Notes: a model not told the origin generated them from the letters alone. A stretch of DNA of 6,810 bases from GCA-2717185 sp047517345 (GCA_047517345.1 JAKZTB010000161.1:1-6810); one strand, 5' to 3'. Positions 1 through 6,688 are shown, counted from the first letter of the stretch. Numbers and translations: made by a program.

Positions 1-123
1 TTCTACCCGTTCAACGCCTTCCGCTCATTGCTCGGCATCGCGGGCGACACCTCTGCTCCAACCTATGCCGAGCTTTACTCGGGAGAGTGGCGGCACCCTA
101 CATGTAGCGGTCATGGGCGTTAA
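1..123 (+). CDS. possible 3' tail of an unrecognised gene (partial)
   Basis: Frame 1 is open from the left edge to a TAA at 121-123, giving 40 residues that begin FYPFNAFRSLLGIAGD. The first 17 codons have G or C in the third position in 16 cases, the same bias as the genes in this window. The bias fades over the remaining codons. The minus strand has stops in all three frames within the first 30 bases, so a minus-strand gene entering from the left is excluded. I recognise no family. If real, the gene runs in the same direction as the MFS transporter and ends 64 bp before it. The odd ending (WRHPTCSGHGR) and the loss of codon bias leave open a degraded or frameshifted tail, or a chance open frame. 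Confidence 0.28.
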   Translation, partial: FYPFNAFRSLLGIAGDTSAPTYAELYSGEWRHPTCSGHGR

Positions 124-187
124 CCGGATAGGCAAGGAACATTCGTGCTAAACGCGGTTACCAACGGAAGATGAGGTCAACCGACCG

Positions 188-1381
188 ATGTTCGGCCACC
201 GCATAACAAGAAACGCCCTTGCGGTCGTCGCGATCGGCTTCATCGTGATGTTCGTCAGCGGCGGCTCCCGGCATGCGATCGGCCTTGTCCTGAAACCGAT
301 GGCCGACACGTTCGACTGGGATCGCAGCGCCCTGGGCGGGACGGTCGCCGTGTTTTTGGTCGTAACCGCCCTGTGTATGTATTTCTCCGGTCACCTCGCC
401 GACCGGATTTCATTGCGCGCGGTCCTCGGCGGCGGTCTTTTCGTGAGCGCGCTCGGCATCGGCCTGATGGCGCTGGTGACGGAGCCGTGGCACGCGTTCC
501 TGCTCTACGGCGTCGCCTTCGCGGCCGGCAACGGCGTGGCTTCGATCATCCCGATCGGCGTCATGGTGTCGCGCCAGTTTCCGGACAAAGTCGGCATGGC
601 CAATTCCATGGCGATTTCCGGCATGGGGTTGGGCCAGCTCGCCATAATTTCAGCCCTAACGGCTGTCCTCGTTTTCGCCGGGTGGCGTTCGGTCTTTCTC
701 TGGCTCGGCCTCGTCAATTTGCTGATGGTGCCCGTCGTTTTGTGGCTGGTTCGGGAGCGACCCAGCGCGCCGGGAAGCGGCGTTGGGCCGGCGGGAGAAG
801 GGCACGGCATCCGCGATGCCTTGAGAACGCGGCATTTCTGGCTTCTCACTGCCGTCTACGCCCTATGCGGATTTCAAGACTTCTTCGCCTCGACCCATGT
901 GGTCGCATTCGCCCTCGACCAGCAGATTGCGCCCTTGTTTGCCGGAAACCTCCTGGCCTTCATGGGACTGGCGGGACTGGTCGGGGTCATCGCGGCGGGC
1001 GCCTGGAGCGATCGTTTCAGTCCCGTAGGGGCGACGATCGTCTGCTTCGTCCTGCGCATGATGATCTTTGCGATGATTTTGCTCAGCAAGGACCCAGTTT
1101 CGGTCACCGCTTTCGCGATGCTGTTCGGGTTCACCTTCTGGATCACCGCACCGCTGACGGTCGTGTTCGTCCGCAACGCCTTCGGCGCGCGCAACCTCGG
1201 TGCGCTCAGCGGCCTGATCACCATGGTGCATCACATGTGCGGTGGCCTCGGCGCCTGGGCCGGGGCCGCGTTCTTCGACGCGGACGGCGGTTACGACAGG
1301 GCGTTCGTCGTCATGCTGGTGTGTTCGCTTGCGGCCGTGCTTTTGTCCCTCGGTCTGCGAAGAGACGACAAACCGGGCTAG
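188..1381 (+). CDS. MFS transporter, 12 transmembrane helices, probable organic-acid carrier
   Basis: This is a 397-residue major facilitator superfamily permease of the inner membrane. Hydrophobic stretches lie at roughly 10-28, 49-67, 78-97, 103-125, 139-163, 167-187, 216-238, 250-272, 279-298, 303-326, 337-361 and 372-390, giving the 6+6 pattern with a hydrophilic central loop at about 188-215. The loop between helices 2 and 3 holds an MFS motif A variant (SGHLADRISLRAV, 67-79). The C-terminal GGLGAW...FFDADGGYDRAF segment is of a kind seen in monocarboxylate/oxalate-type carriers. The start ATG follows GAGGT at 173-177 with 10 nt between. The stop TAG sits in a CTAG shared with the convergent acyl-CoA dehydrogenase gene. 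The neighbouring beta-oxidation genes suggest import of the acid they degrade. The family is secure, the substrate is inferred, and no substrate-specific residue can be read. Confidence 0.93.
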   Translation: MFGHRITRNALAVVAIGFIVMFVSGGSRHAIGLVLKPMADTFDWDRSALGGTVAVFLVVTALCMYFSGHLADRISLRAVLGGGLFVSALGIGLMALVTEPWHAFLLYGVAFAAGNGVASIIPIGVMVSRQFPDKVGMANSMAISGMGLGQLAIISALTAVLVFAGWRSVFLWLGLVNLLMVPVVLWLVRERPSAPGSGVGPAGEGHGIRDALRTRHFWLLTAVYALCGFQDFFASTHVVAFALDQQIAPLFAGNLLAFMGLAGLVGVIAAGAWSDRFSPVGATIVCFVLRMMIFAMILLSKDPVSVTAFAMLFGFTFWITAPLTVVFVRNAFGARNLGALSGLITMVHHMCGGLGAWAGAAFFDADGGYDRAFVVMLVCSLAAVLLSLGLRRDDKPG

Positions 1382-2547
1382 TTGAACGCCGCCAATCCCG
1401 TCATGGCGCGGCCGAGAATCAGGGTGTGGATGTCATGCGTGCCTTCCAGCGTGTTGATGACCTCCATATTCACCATGTGACGGATGACGTGGTACTCGTC
1501 GGCGATGCCGTTGGCGCCGTGCATGTCGCGGCAGACCCGTGCAATATCGAGCGCCTTGCCGGCGCAGTTGCGCTTGACCAGGCTGATCATCTCCGGCGCC
1601 ACCTTGTTTTCGTCGCGCAGGCGGCTGATGCGCAGACAGGCCTGCAGGCCCAGCGCGATTTCGGTCTGCATCTCGACCAGCTTCTTCTGGATCAGCTGGT
1701 TCGCCGCCAAGGGCCGGCCGAACTGCTTGCGGTCGACGACATACTCGCGGGTCTTCATCCAGCAATCTTCCGCCGCGCCCATTGCGCCCCAGCAAATACC
1801 GAAACGCGCGTTGGACAGCGCCGACAGGGGGCCGCGCATCGAGTTCACACCGGGCAATTTGTTTTCTTCCGGGCAGAATACCTCGTCCATATAAATGAAA
1901 CCCGTTGAGGACGCGCGGACCGCCATCTTGCCTTCGATCTTCGGCATATCGAGGCCTTCGCTGCCGCGTTCCAGTAGATAGCCGCCGACCGTCCCTTCCT
2001 CGTTCTTGGCCCAGACCAGCGCGACCTGGGCCAGTGGCGAATTGGTGATCCACTGTTTGGTGCCGGTCAGCCTGTAGCCACCATCGACCTTCTTCGCGCG
2101 GGTTTCCATCGCGGCGGCGTCGGAGCCGTGGCTCGGCTCGGTCAAGCCCATGCAGCCAATGATCTCGCCGTCGCGCATGCCGGGTAGGTAGCCCTCCTTC
2201 TGGTCGTCCGAGCCGTACATGTGGATCGGCGCCATGACGAGGCCCGTCTGCACGCCCATCGCCGAACGAAAGCAGGTATCGACCCGCTCCATCTCGCGCG
2301 CGATCAGACCGTATGACACGTTGGAGATGCCGGCACAGCCATAGTCCGGCAAGGTCGCGCCGAGGAATCCGAGCTTGCCGAATTCCTTCATAATCTCCGG
2401 ATCGAACGTCTCATTGCGGTTCCATTCGAGGATCAGTGGCGCCAGCTCGCCTTGCGCGAACTCGTGCGCGGCGTCGCGGATCTGGCGCTCCTCTTCGGAA
2501 AGCTGGTCCTCCAGCAGAAGCGGATCTTCCCAAGCGAAACTGGCCAT
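1378..2547 (-). CDS. glutaryl-CoA dehydrogenase-type acyl-CoA dehydrogenase
   Basis: This is a 389-residue FAD flavoenzyme, full length for the glutaryl-CoA dehydrogenase (GCDH) family, which oxidises glutaryl-CoA and normally decarboxylates it to crotonyl-CoA. Family landmarks in order: WEDPLLLEDQL at 6-16, ERVD..FRSAM at 87-97, LTEPSHGSD at 135-143, GTKQWITNSP at 162-171, QFGRPLAANQLIQKKL at 275-290, GKALDIAR at 330-337, NGIADEYHVIRH at 346-357 and EGTHDIHTLILGRAMTG at 368-384. Glu368 is the expected catalytic base. Glu87, Arg94 and Ser95, which in human GCDH surround the distal carboxylate, are kept. Two positions differ: human Ser98 is Gly, and the Tyr just before the catalytic Glu is Leu367. 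The substrate could therefore be another dicarboxyl-CoA, or glutaryl-CoA without decarboxylation. GAGGGG (2553-2558, complement) lies 5 nt before the ATG. It is the last gene of the minus-strand operon, after an 87-bp gap. Confidence 0.94.
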   Translation of the reverse strand: MASFAWEDPLLLEDQLSEEERQIRDAAHEFAQGELAPLILEWNRNETFDPEIMKEFGKLGFLGATLPDYGCAGISNVSYGLIAREMERVDTCFRSAMGVQTGLVMAPIHMYGSDDQKEGYLPGMRDGEIIGCMGLTEPSHGSDAAAMETRAKKVDGGYRLTGTKQWITNSPLAQVALVWAKNEEGTVGGYLLERGSEGLDMPKIEGKMAVRASSTGFIYMDEVFCPEENKLPGVNSMRGPLSALSNARFGICWGAMGAAEDCWMKTREYVVDRKQFGRPLAANQLIQKKLVEMQTEIALGLQACLRISRLRDENKVAPEMISLVKRNCAGKALDIARVCRDMHGANGIADEYHVIRHMVNMEVINTLEGTHDIHTLILGRAMTGLAAFN

Positions 2548-2571
2548 GCTTACCCCTCAATCGAACGGATG

Positions 2572-2596
2572 GGGGCCGGAACGACGTCCCGGCCCC
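2572..2596 (-). promoter_or_regulatory. GC-rich intercistronic hairpin between thiolase and acyl-CoA dehydrogenase genes
   Basis: A perfect 8-bp inverted repeat, GGGGCCGG / CCGGCCCC (arms 2572-2579 and 2589-2596), encloses a 9-nt loop. In the operon transcript it lies after the thiolase stop and ends 13 nt before the GAGGGG ribosome-binding site of the next gene. No T-run follows on the minus strand, so it does not look like a standard intrinsic terminator. A role in mRNA processing, 3'-end protection of the upstream message, or modulation of translation is possible. Confidence 0.5.
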
Positions 2597-2634
2597 GACC
2601 CTTCATACGCATCACCGGTCCTTGCGGATGGTGT

Positions 2635-3843
2635 CTAGCCGTCAACGCGCTCCAGAACGACGGCCGTACCCTGACCGACGCCTACGCAGAGCGTTGCCAG
2701 CGCATACTTGCCGCCGGTCTTCTCGAGCTGGCGCGCGGCCGTCAGGAAGATGCGGGGTCCGGATGCGCCCAGCGGGTGGCCCAGCGCGATGGCGCCGCCA
2801 TTCATGTTGACACGGCTGTCGTCGAAGGACTGGCCGAGACCCTTGAGACAGGACAGCACCTGGGCCGCGAACGCCTCGTTGATCTCGATGACGTCCATGT
2901 CGTCCATCGACAGGTCGGCGCGCTCCAGCGCCTTCTGCGAGGCCGGCACCGGGCCGATCCCCATGATCCGCGGCGGCACGCCGGCGGACGCGGAGGACAG
3001 GATTTTGGCCATCGGCTTGATGCCCGCCTTCTCGCCTGCCGCACGGCTGCCGATATACATCGCGACCGCGCCGTCATTGACGCCGGACGCGTTGCCCGCC
3101 GTTGTTACGCCGTCCGGATTCAGCGCACGAAGCTTAGCCAGCATTTCCATTGTCGAGCCGGCGCGCGGATGTTCGTCGACATCGACGGTGACGTCCGGCT
3201 GCTTGCGGCCGCCCGGCACGGTGATCGCCGTGATCTCGCCATCGAAGAAACCGCTATCCTTGCCGGCCTGGTACTTCTCCTGGCTCGCCAGCGCGAAGGT
3301 ATCCGCTTCCTCGCGACTGATCTGATAATCCTGCGCCAGATTGTCGGCGGTCTGCGGCATCGCCCAGTCGCCGTACGCGTCCCTGATCTTCTTGTTCGGG
3401 AACCGCGACCCGATCGTCGAGTCGTAGACCTCGAAGCTGCGCTCGAACGGTTTTTCGTTCTTGCCGACCACGAAGGGCGCGCGGCTCATGCTCTCGACGC
3501 CGCCGGCGATGAACAGATCGCCTTCGCCGACCGTGACCGCGTGCGCGGCGGAGATGACCGCGGAGAGGCCGCTGGCGCAGTTGCGCTGCAACACCTGGCC
3601 CGGCACCGTTTCCGGCAGTCCGCCGGCAAGCAGCGCATGGCGCGCCACGCAGCGCGCATCTTCGCCGCCCTGGTTGCCGCAACCGACGATGACGTCGTCG
3701 ATATCTTCCGCCTTGAAGGGGCCTTCATCGACCACCGTCTTGAGAACGTTGCCGAGCAGATCGTCCGGCCGTACCGGCGACAGCGCGCCGCCATAGCGGC
3801 CGAAGGGCGAGCGTTTACCGAGATAGAGATATGCGTCCAACAT
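2635..3843 (-). CDS. acetyl-CoA acyltransferase (thiolase), PcaF/PaaJ-like
   Basis: This is a 402-residue thiolase, the usual length, which cleaves a 3-oxoacyl-CoA with CoA to acetyl-CoA and a shortened acyl-CoA. The catalytic residues are present: nucleophilic Cys89 in QRNCASG, NEAFAAQ at 322-328, His356 in GGAIALGHPLG, and the acid/base Cys386 in LCVGVGQG. The segments GRYGGALSPVRPDDL (15-29), NQGGEDARCVAR (57-68), GGVESMSRAPFV (114-125) and DSTIGSRF (141-148) resemble 3-oxoadipyl-CoA thiolases such as PcaF and PaaJ, so a dicarboxyl substrate is plausible. Broader 3-ketoacyl-CoA or acetoacetyl-CoA activity cannot be excluded from sequence. I chose the ATG at 3843 because thiolase homology begins there and AAGGA (complement of 3852-3856) lies 8 nt upstream. 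It also falls 32 nt after the hydroxyacyl-CoA dehydrogenase stop, in a tight operon. Confidence 0.95.
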   Translation of the reverse strand: MLDAYLYLGKRSPFGRYGGALSPVRPDDLLGNVLKTVVDEGPFKAEDIDDVIVGCGNQGGEDARCVARHALLAGGLPETVPGQVLQRNCASGLSAVISAAHAVTVGEGDLFIAGGVESMSRAPFVVGKNEKPFERSFEVYDSTIGSRFPNKKIRDAYGDWAMPQTADNLAQDYQISREEADTFALASQEKYQAGKDSGFFDGEITAITVPGGRKQPDVTVDVDEHPRAGSTMEMLAKLRALNPDGVTTAGNASGVNDGAVAMYIGSRAAGEKAGIKPMAKILSSASAGVPPRIMGIGPVPASQKALERADLSMDDMDVIEINEAFAAQVLSCLKGLGQSFDDSRVNMNGGAIALGHPLGASGPRIFLTAARQLEKTGGKYALATLCVGVGQGTAVVLERVDG

Positions 3844-3851
3844 TGCCTTTT

Positions 3852-3858
3852 TCCTTCC
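3852..3858 (-). promoter_or_regulatory. Shine-Dalgarno site that fixes the thiolase start
   Basis: The minus strand reads GGAAGGA here, 8 nt before the ATG at 3843. The same frame stays open upstream to 4116, but that stretch overlaps the end of the hydroxyacyl-CoA dehydrogenase gene in another frame and shows no thiolase-like sequence. The site therefore supports the shorter, 402-residue start. Confidence 0.7.
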
Positions 3859-3875
3859 CTCGTCGTGTTTACTTG

Positions 3876-5408
3876 TCAATTCCGCGCGTTCGGGGTCAGC
3901 AGAGACACGCCCAATTTCGCGCGGCGCGTCAGCCACGGGCTCGGCCGATAACGCGGATCGCGCGTAAGCCCGTAAATTCCATCCAAGATGCGCAAAATGC
4001 GCGCCGGTCCGATGCGATCGCCGAAGGTCAGCGGACCGTACGGGTAATTCAAGCCTAAGGTCACCGCTTTGTCGATATCTTCCGGCGACGCGATACCCAT
4101 CTGGGCCACCGAACAACCGACATTGCAGATCATCGCGACGATCCGCTGGGCGACGAAACCGGGTCCGTCGTTCACCACCGTCGCCGGCACACCGTCCGAC
4201 GACAACACGCCGTGCGCGGCGTCGCGATAGGCCGGGTCGGTGATAGGCGTCGTCATCAAGGTGCGGCGCATACCGAAACCCATGACGGTATCCACCGCAA
4301 CCGTCCGTTCCGCATCGAGTCCTTGGTCGACCGCCGTCGTCGTCGCATCGTCGCCGACCGGCGTCACCAGGATCAGCGAGTCGGAACCTGGCGTCTCGCC
4401 GTCCTCTATCGCCGCGCCAACCGATTTCAGAACCTCAACGACTTCCGCACGGCCATCGGCCTCGGCGGTGCTGACCCAAACGGGACGGCCGTCATAGGAA
4501 GGCGCGGGCGCCTCATCCGGGGCCTCCATCTTGCCGTCTTCGTAATTGTAGAAGCCGACACCGACTTTACGTCCGAGGCGGCCGGCGCGAGTCCGCGCCT
4601 CCATCATCATCGCCGGCCGAAAGCGCGGCTCGTGGAACGATTGCTCGTAGATCAGCACCGTCGCCGGATGGGTGACGTCGAGACCGGTCAGATCCATCAG
4701 CTGGAACGGTCCCATGCGGAAGCCTGCCCCGTCGCGCATGATGCGGTCGATCGACACCGTGTCGGCGACGCCTTCCTGAACCATGTGGGCGGCCTCGATG
4801 TTGAAGCCGCGGCCGACCTGGTTGACGAGGAAGCCCGGCGCATCGTTGACCCGTACCGGCTCGCGCGTCATGCGGCGGCCGATCGCCATCAGCGCGTCGC
4901 AAACCCATTCCTCGGTCAGCACGCCGGCGATGACCTCGACCAGCGGCATCAGCGGCACCGGGTTGAAGAAATGGAATCCGGCGACCCGGTTCGGATTGGC
5001 GCAATCGGCGGCGATCGTCGTCACCGACAAGGACGAGGTGTTGCTGGCCAGGATCGTGTCGTCGCCGACGATCGTTTCCAGGTCGGCGAAGATCTTTTTC
5101 TTGATATCGAGATTTTCGACCACGGCCTCAACGACGGCATCGCACCCGGCGAAATCCTGCAGGCTCGATATCGGATGGATGCGGGCCGAGGCTGCCGCAG
5201 CATCGTCCTTTTCCATCCGGCCCTTTTCCGCCGCACGGTCGAACATCCCGCCGATGAATTTTACGGCGTCGGCGACCGCATCCGGATTCGTGTCGAACAG
5301 GCGGACCGTCATGCCGCCGGCGGCGGCGACCTGGACGATACCGCGCCCCATGGCGCCGGAGCCCAGAACGCCAATCACATAATCTTCGCTGCTCGGATTC
5401 TTCGGCAT
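3876..5408 (-). CDS. 3-hydroxyacyl-CoA dehydrogenase, PaaH-like, with two C-terminal domains
   Basis: This 510-residue NAD-dependent enzyme oxidises a (3S)-hydroxyacyl-CoA to the 3-oxoacyl-CoA, the step before thiolysis. The N-terminal Rossmann fold has GSGAMG at 16-21 and an acidic Asp39 at the end of strand 2, favouring NAD. Catalytic positions of the family are visible: Ser125 in SNTSSL, His146 in FHFFNP, Glu158 in LVEV and Asn196 in PGFLVNQ. A first C-terminal domain runs from about 187 to 290 (GFRMGPFQLMDLTG, then GRLGRKVGVGFYNY). A second, duplicated one starts near 411 (VVNDGPGFVAQRI, then NYPYGPLTFGDRIG). This roughly 500-residue layout is that of PaaH/PaaC, the 3-hydroxyadipyl-CoA dehydrogenase of phenylacetate degradation. 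No hydratase domain is present. It is the first gene of the operon. The start has only a weak GGAA 10 nt upstream, so the start is slightly less certain than the function. Confidence 0.94.
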   Translation of the reverse strand: MPKNPSSEDYVIGVLGSGAMGRGIVQVAAAGGMTVRLFDTNPDAVADAVKFIGGMFDRAAEKGRMEKDDAAAASARIHPISSLQDFAGCDAVVEAVVENLDIKKKIFADLETIVGDDTILASNTSSLSVTTIAADCANPNRVAGFHFFNPVPLMPLVEVIAGVLTEEWVCDALMAIGRRMTREPVRVNDAPGFLVNQVGRGFNIEAAHMVQEGVADTVSIDRIMRDGAGFRMGPFQLMDLTGLDVTHPATVLIYEQSFHEPRFRPAMMMEARTRAGRLGRKVGVGFYNYEDGKMEAPDEAPAPSYDGRPVWVSTAEADGRAEVVEVLKSVGAAIEDGETPGSDSLILVTPVGDDATTTAVDQGLDAERTVAVDTVMGFGMRRTLMTTPITDPAYRDAAHGVLSSDGVPATVVNDGPGFVAQRIVAMICNVGCSVAQMGIASPEDIDKAVTLGLNYPYGPLTFGDRIGPARILRILDGIYGLTRDPRYRPSPWLTRRAKLGVSLLTPNARN

Positions 5409-5507
5409 GGTCTTTGGATTCCAATTGATGAAGCGGCGCAGATTTAAACGCGCGGCATATCGCAGCGCAACAAAATATCGTCAGGCGAGACAATTCGTTC
5501 CATTTTT

Positions 5508-5528
5508 CGAGTGTTGTTCATCCACTCG
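5508..5528. repeat. 6-bp inverted repeat in the divergent region
   Basis: CGAGTG (5508-5513) and CACTCG (5523-5528) form an inverted repeat with a 9-nt spacer. It overlaps the tentative -35 element of the plus-strand gene. It could be a protein-binding half-site pair, but 6-bp arms with a spacer can easily arise by chance. Confidence 0.3.
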
Positions 5529-5565
5529 GGACACGTTTAGGGTGGTGGCAGAAAGCAGCATTGGC

Positions 5566-5580
5566 CGAGGTTCAACCTCG
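5566..5580. promoter_or_regulatory. 15-bp palindrome, candidate operator
   Basis: CGAGGTT-C-AACCTCG is a perfect dyad with 7-bp arms and a 1-bp centre. The centre is too short for an RNA hairpin with full arms, so a dimeric DNA-binding protein is the more natural reading. It lies 9 bp before the AGGGA ribosome-binding site and 21 bp before the ATG of the plus-strand acyl-CoA dehydrogenase, just downstream of the tentative promoter, where a repressor could block transcription. No regulator gene is in the window, so the binding protein is unknown. Confidence 0.45.
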
Positions 5581-5601
5581 AATGACGACAGGGACCGACA
5601 C

Positions 5602-6675
5602 ATGACAACGCCCGTATCCGAAGCGGACTTCTCGGAGTATCTCGACACGATCCGCCGTTTCACCAACGAGAAGTTGAAGCCTATCGAGTTGCAGGTCGAC
5701 GATGACGGCGGCATTCCGGAACCCGTTGTCCAGCAGATGCGGGAGCTGGGGCTGTTCGGGATGACGATACCGCGCAAATTTGGCGGGCTCGAACTCTCCG
5801 TCGAACAGCAGGTGCGCGCCACGTTCGAGTTCACGCAGACCTCGGCGACGTTCCGCTCGCGCTTTTCGACGACCCTCGGCCTCGCCTCGCAAGCGATCCT
5901 CTTCAACGGGCGGCCAGACCAGTGCGACACCTATTTGCCCAAGCTCGCCAGCGGCGAATGGACCGGCTCGTTCGCCCTCACAGAGCCGGGCGCGGGTTCG
6001 GACGCCGGCGGCATCACCACGCGTGCGCGCCGCGACGGCAACGCGTACGTGATAAACGGCGAGAAATGCTACATCACGAACGCGCCGGACGCGGACGTTT
6101 TCGTGGTCATGGCGCGGACCGGCGAAAACGATTCCGGCAACAAAGGAATTTCCGCCTTCATCGTCGCGGCGGATACGCCCGGCCTCAGCACCGGCCGCCA
6201 CGATCGCAAGATGGGACAACACGCCTCGCATACCAGCAACGTCTTCTTCGACGACTGCCGGGTACCGGCCTCGGCCTTGCTGGGCGACGAAGAAGGTCAG
6301 GGATTCAAGAACGCGATGGCCGGCATCAACGCGGCGCGCATGCATGTGGCCGCGACGTGCGTCGGGCAGGCGACACGGTTGATCGAGGAAGCGCTCGCTT
6401 ACGCAATGCAGCGGGTTCAGTTCGACCGGCCTATCGCCGAATTTCAGTCGGTACAGAACATGCTGGCGGACAGCGAAGCGGAAAATCTCGCCGCGAGATC
6501 GATGGTTCTGGAAACCGCGCGCCGAATTGACGCCGGCGAACAGCCGCTAAGCGAGATGTCCTGCTGCAAGATGTTCGCGTCGGAGATGGTCTGCCGCGTC
6601 GCCGACCGCGCCGTACAGATCCTCGGAGGCGCAGGCTACATGGACGACCACATCGTTTCGCGAATGTACCAATGA
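5602..6675 (+). CDS. acyl-CoA dehydrogenase, C-terminally truncated, probably by an insertion sequence
   Basis: This 357-residue acyl-CoA dehydrogenase frame has the expected order of segments: N-terminal helical domain (about 1-120), FALTEPGAGSD at 124-134, INGEKCYITNAP at 151-162, a beta domain to about 228, then the C-terminal helical domain with QFDRPIAEFQ at 273-282, CCKMFASEM at 321-329 and QILGGAGYM at 339-347. Family members run to about 380 residues and continue from this RMY position through a conserved YEGT segment holding the catalytic Glu. Here the frame ends RMYQ-stop, so about 25-30 residues including that Glu are absent. The isovaleryl-CoA-dehydrogenase-type alternative Glu also appears to be absent (Ala245). 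The product is thus probably inactive, and the gene may be better called a pseudogene. The start has AGGGA (5590-5594) 7 nt upstream. The original substrate cannot be told. It is divergent from the operon and may have shared its regulation. Confidence 0.88.
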   Translation: MTTPVSEADFSEYLDTIRRFTNEKLKPIELQVDDDGGIPEPVVQQMRELGLFGMTIPRKFGGLELSVEQQVRATFEFTQTSATFRSRFSTTLGLASQAILFNGRPDQCDTYLPKLASGEWTGSFALTEPGAGSDAGGITTRARRDGNAYVINGEKCYITNAPDADVFVVMARTGENDSGNKGISAFIVAADTPGLSTGRHDRKMGQHASHTSNVFFDDCRVPASALLGDEEGQGFKNAMAGINAARMHVAATCVGQATRLIEEALAYAMQRVQFDRPIAEFQSVQNMLADSEAENLAARSMVLETARRIDAGEQPLSEMSCCKMFASEMVCRVADRAVQILGGAGYMDDHIVSRMYQ

Positions 6676-6688
6676 GTCGGACCCGATT

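Larger units (their letters stand above)
5409..5601. promoter_or_regulatory. divergent control region between the operon and the second acyl-CoA dehydrogenase
   Basis: These 193 bp separate two divergent genes and should hold promoters for both. They include an AT-rich patch (about 5468-5510) unlike the flanking genes. On the plus strand, TTGTTC (5514-5519) and TTTAGG (5536-5541) are 16 nt apart and could be a weak sigma-70-type promoter. No convincing pair was found for the minus strand. Two dyad symmetries lie inside and are listed separately. No small gene is apparent. Confidence 0.5.

Noticed and set aside
98..107. 10-bp palindrome CTACATGTAG upstream of the transporter
   Set aside because: Perfect 10-bp palindromes are expected several times by chance in a window of this size, and this one lies in or near a possible gene tail.
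121..160. Inverted repeat TAACCG / CGGTTA upstream of the transporter as a terminator for the left-edge gene
   Set aside because: Only 6-bp arms with a 28-nt spacer and no T-run, so it is not distinguishable from chance.
373..1908. 511-codon plus-strand frame spanning the transporter and part of the convergent dehydrogenase
   Set aside because: It crosses two confidently assigned genes in other frames and its translation is low-complexity and Arg-rich.
2452..3951. 499-codon open frame on the plus strand, antisense to the thiolase
   Set aside because: It lies opposite a well-conserved thiolase, its translation is rich in Arg, Asp, Ala and His with no family resemblance, and such mirror frames are common in high-GC genes.
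3844..4116. N-terminal extension of the thiolase to give 493 residues
   Set aside because: The extra 91 residues overlap the hydroxyacyl-CoA dehydrogenase gene in another frame and show no thiolase similarity. A good ribosome-binding site and the family N-terminus support the start at 3843.
4212..5447. 411-codon open frame on the plus strand, antisense to the hydroxyacyl-CoA dehydrogenase
   Set aside because: It is an Arg/His/Asp-rich mirror frame with no recognisable domain, fully explained by codon bias of the true gene on the other strand.
5407..5601. Upstream extension of the second acyl-CoA dehydrogenase to an earlier start
   Set aside because: It would read through the divergent control region, gives an Arg-rich sequence unlike the family, and lacks the ribosome-binding site seen before 5602.
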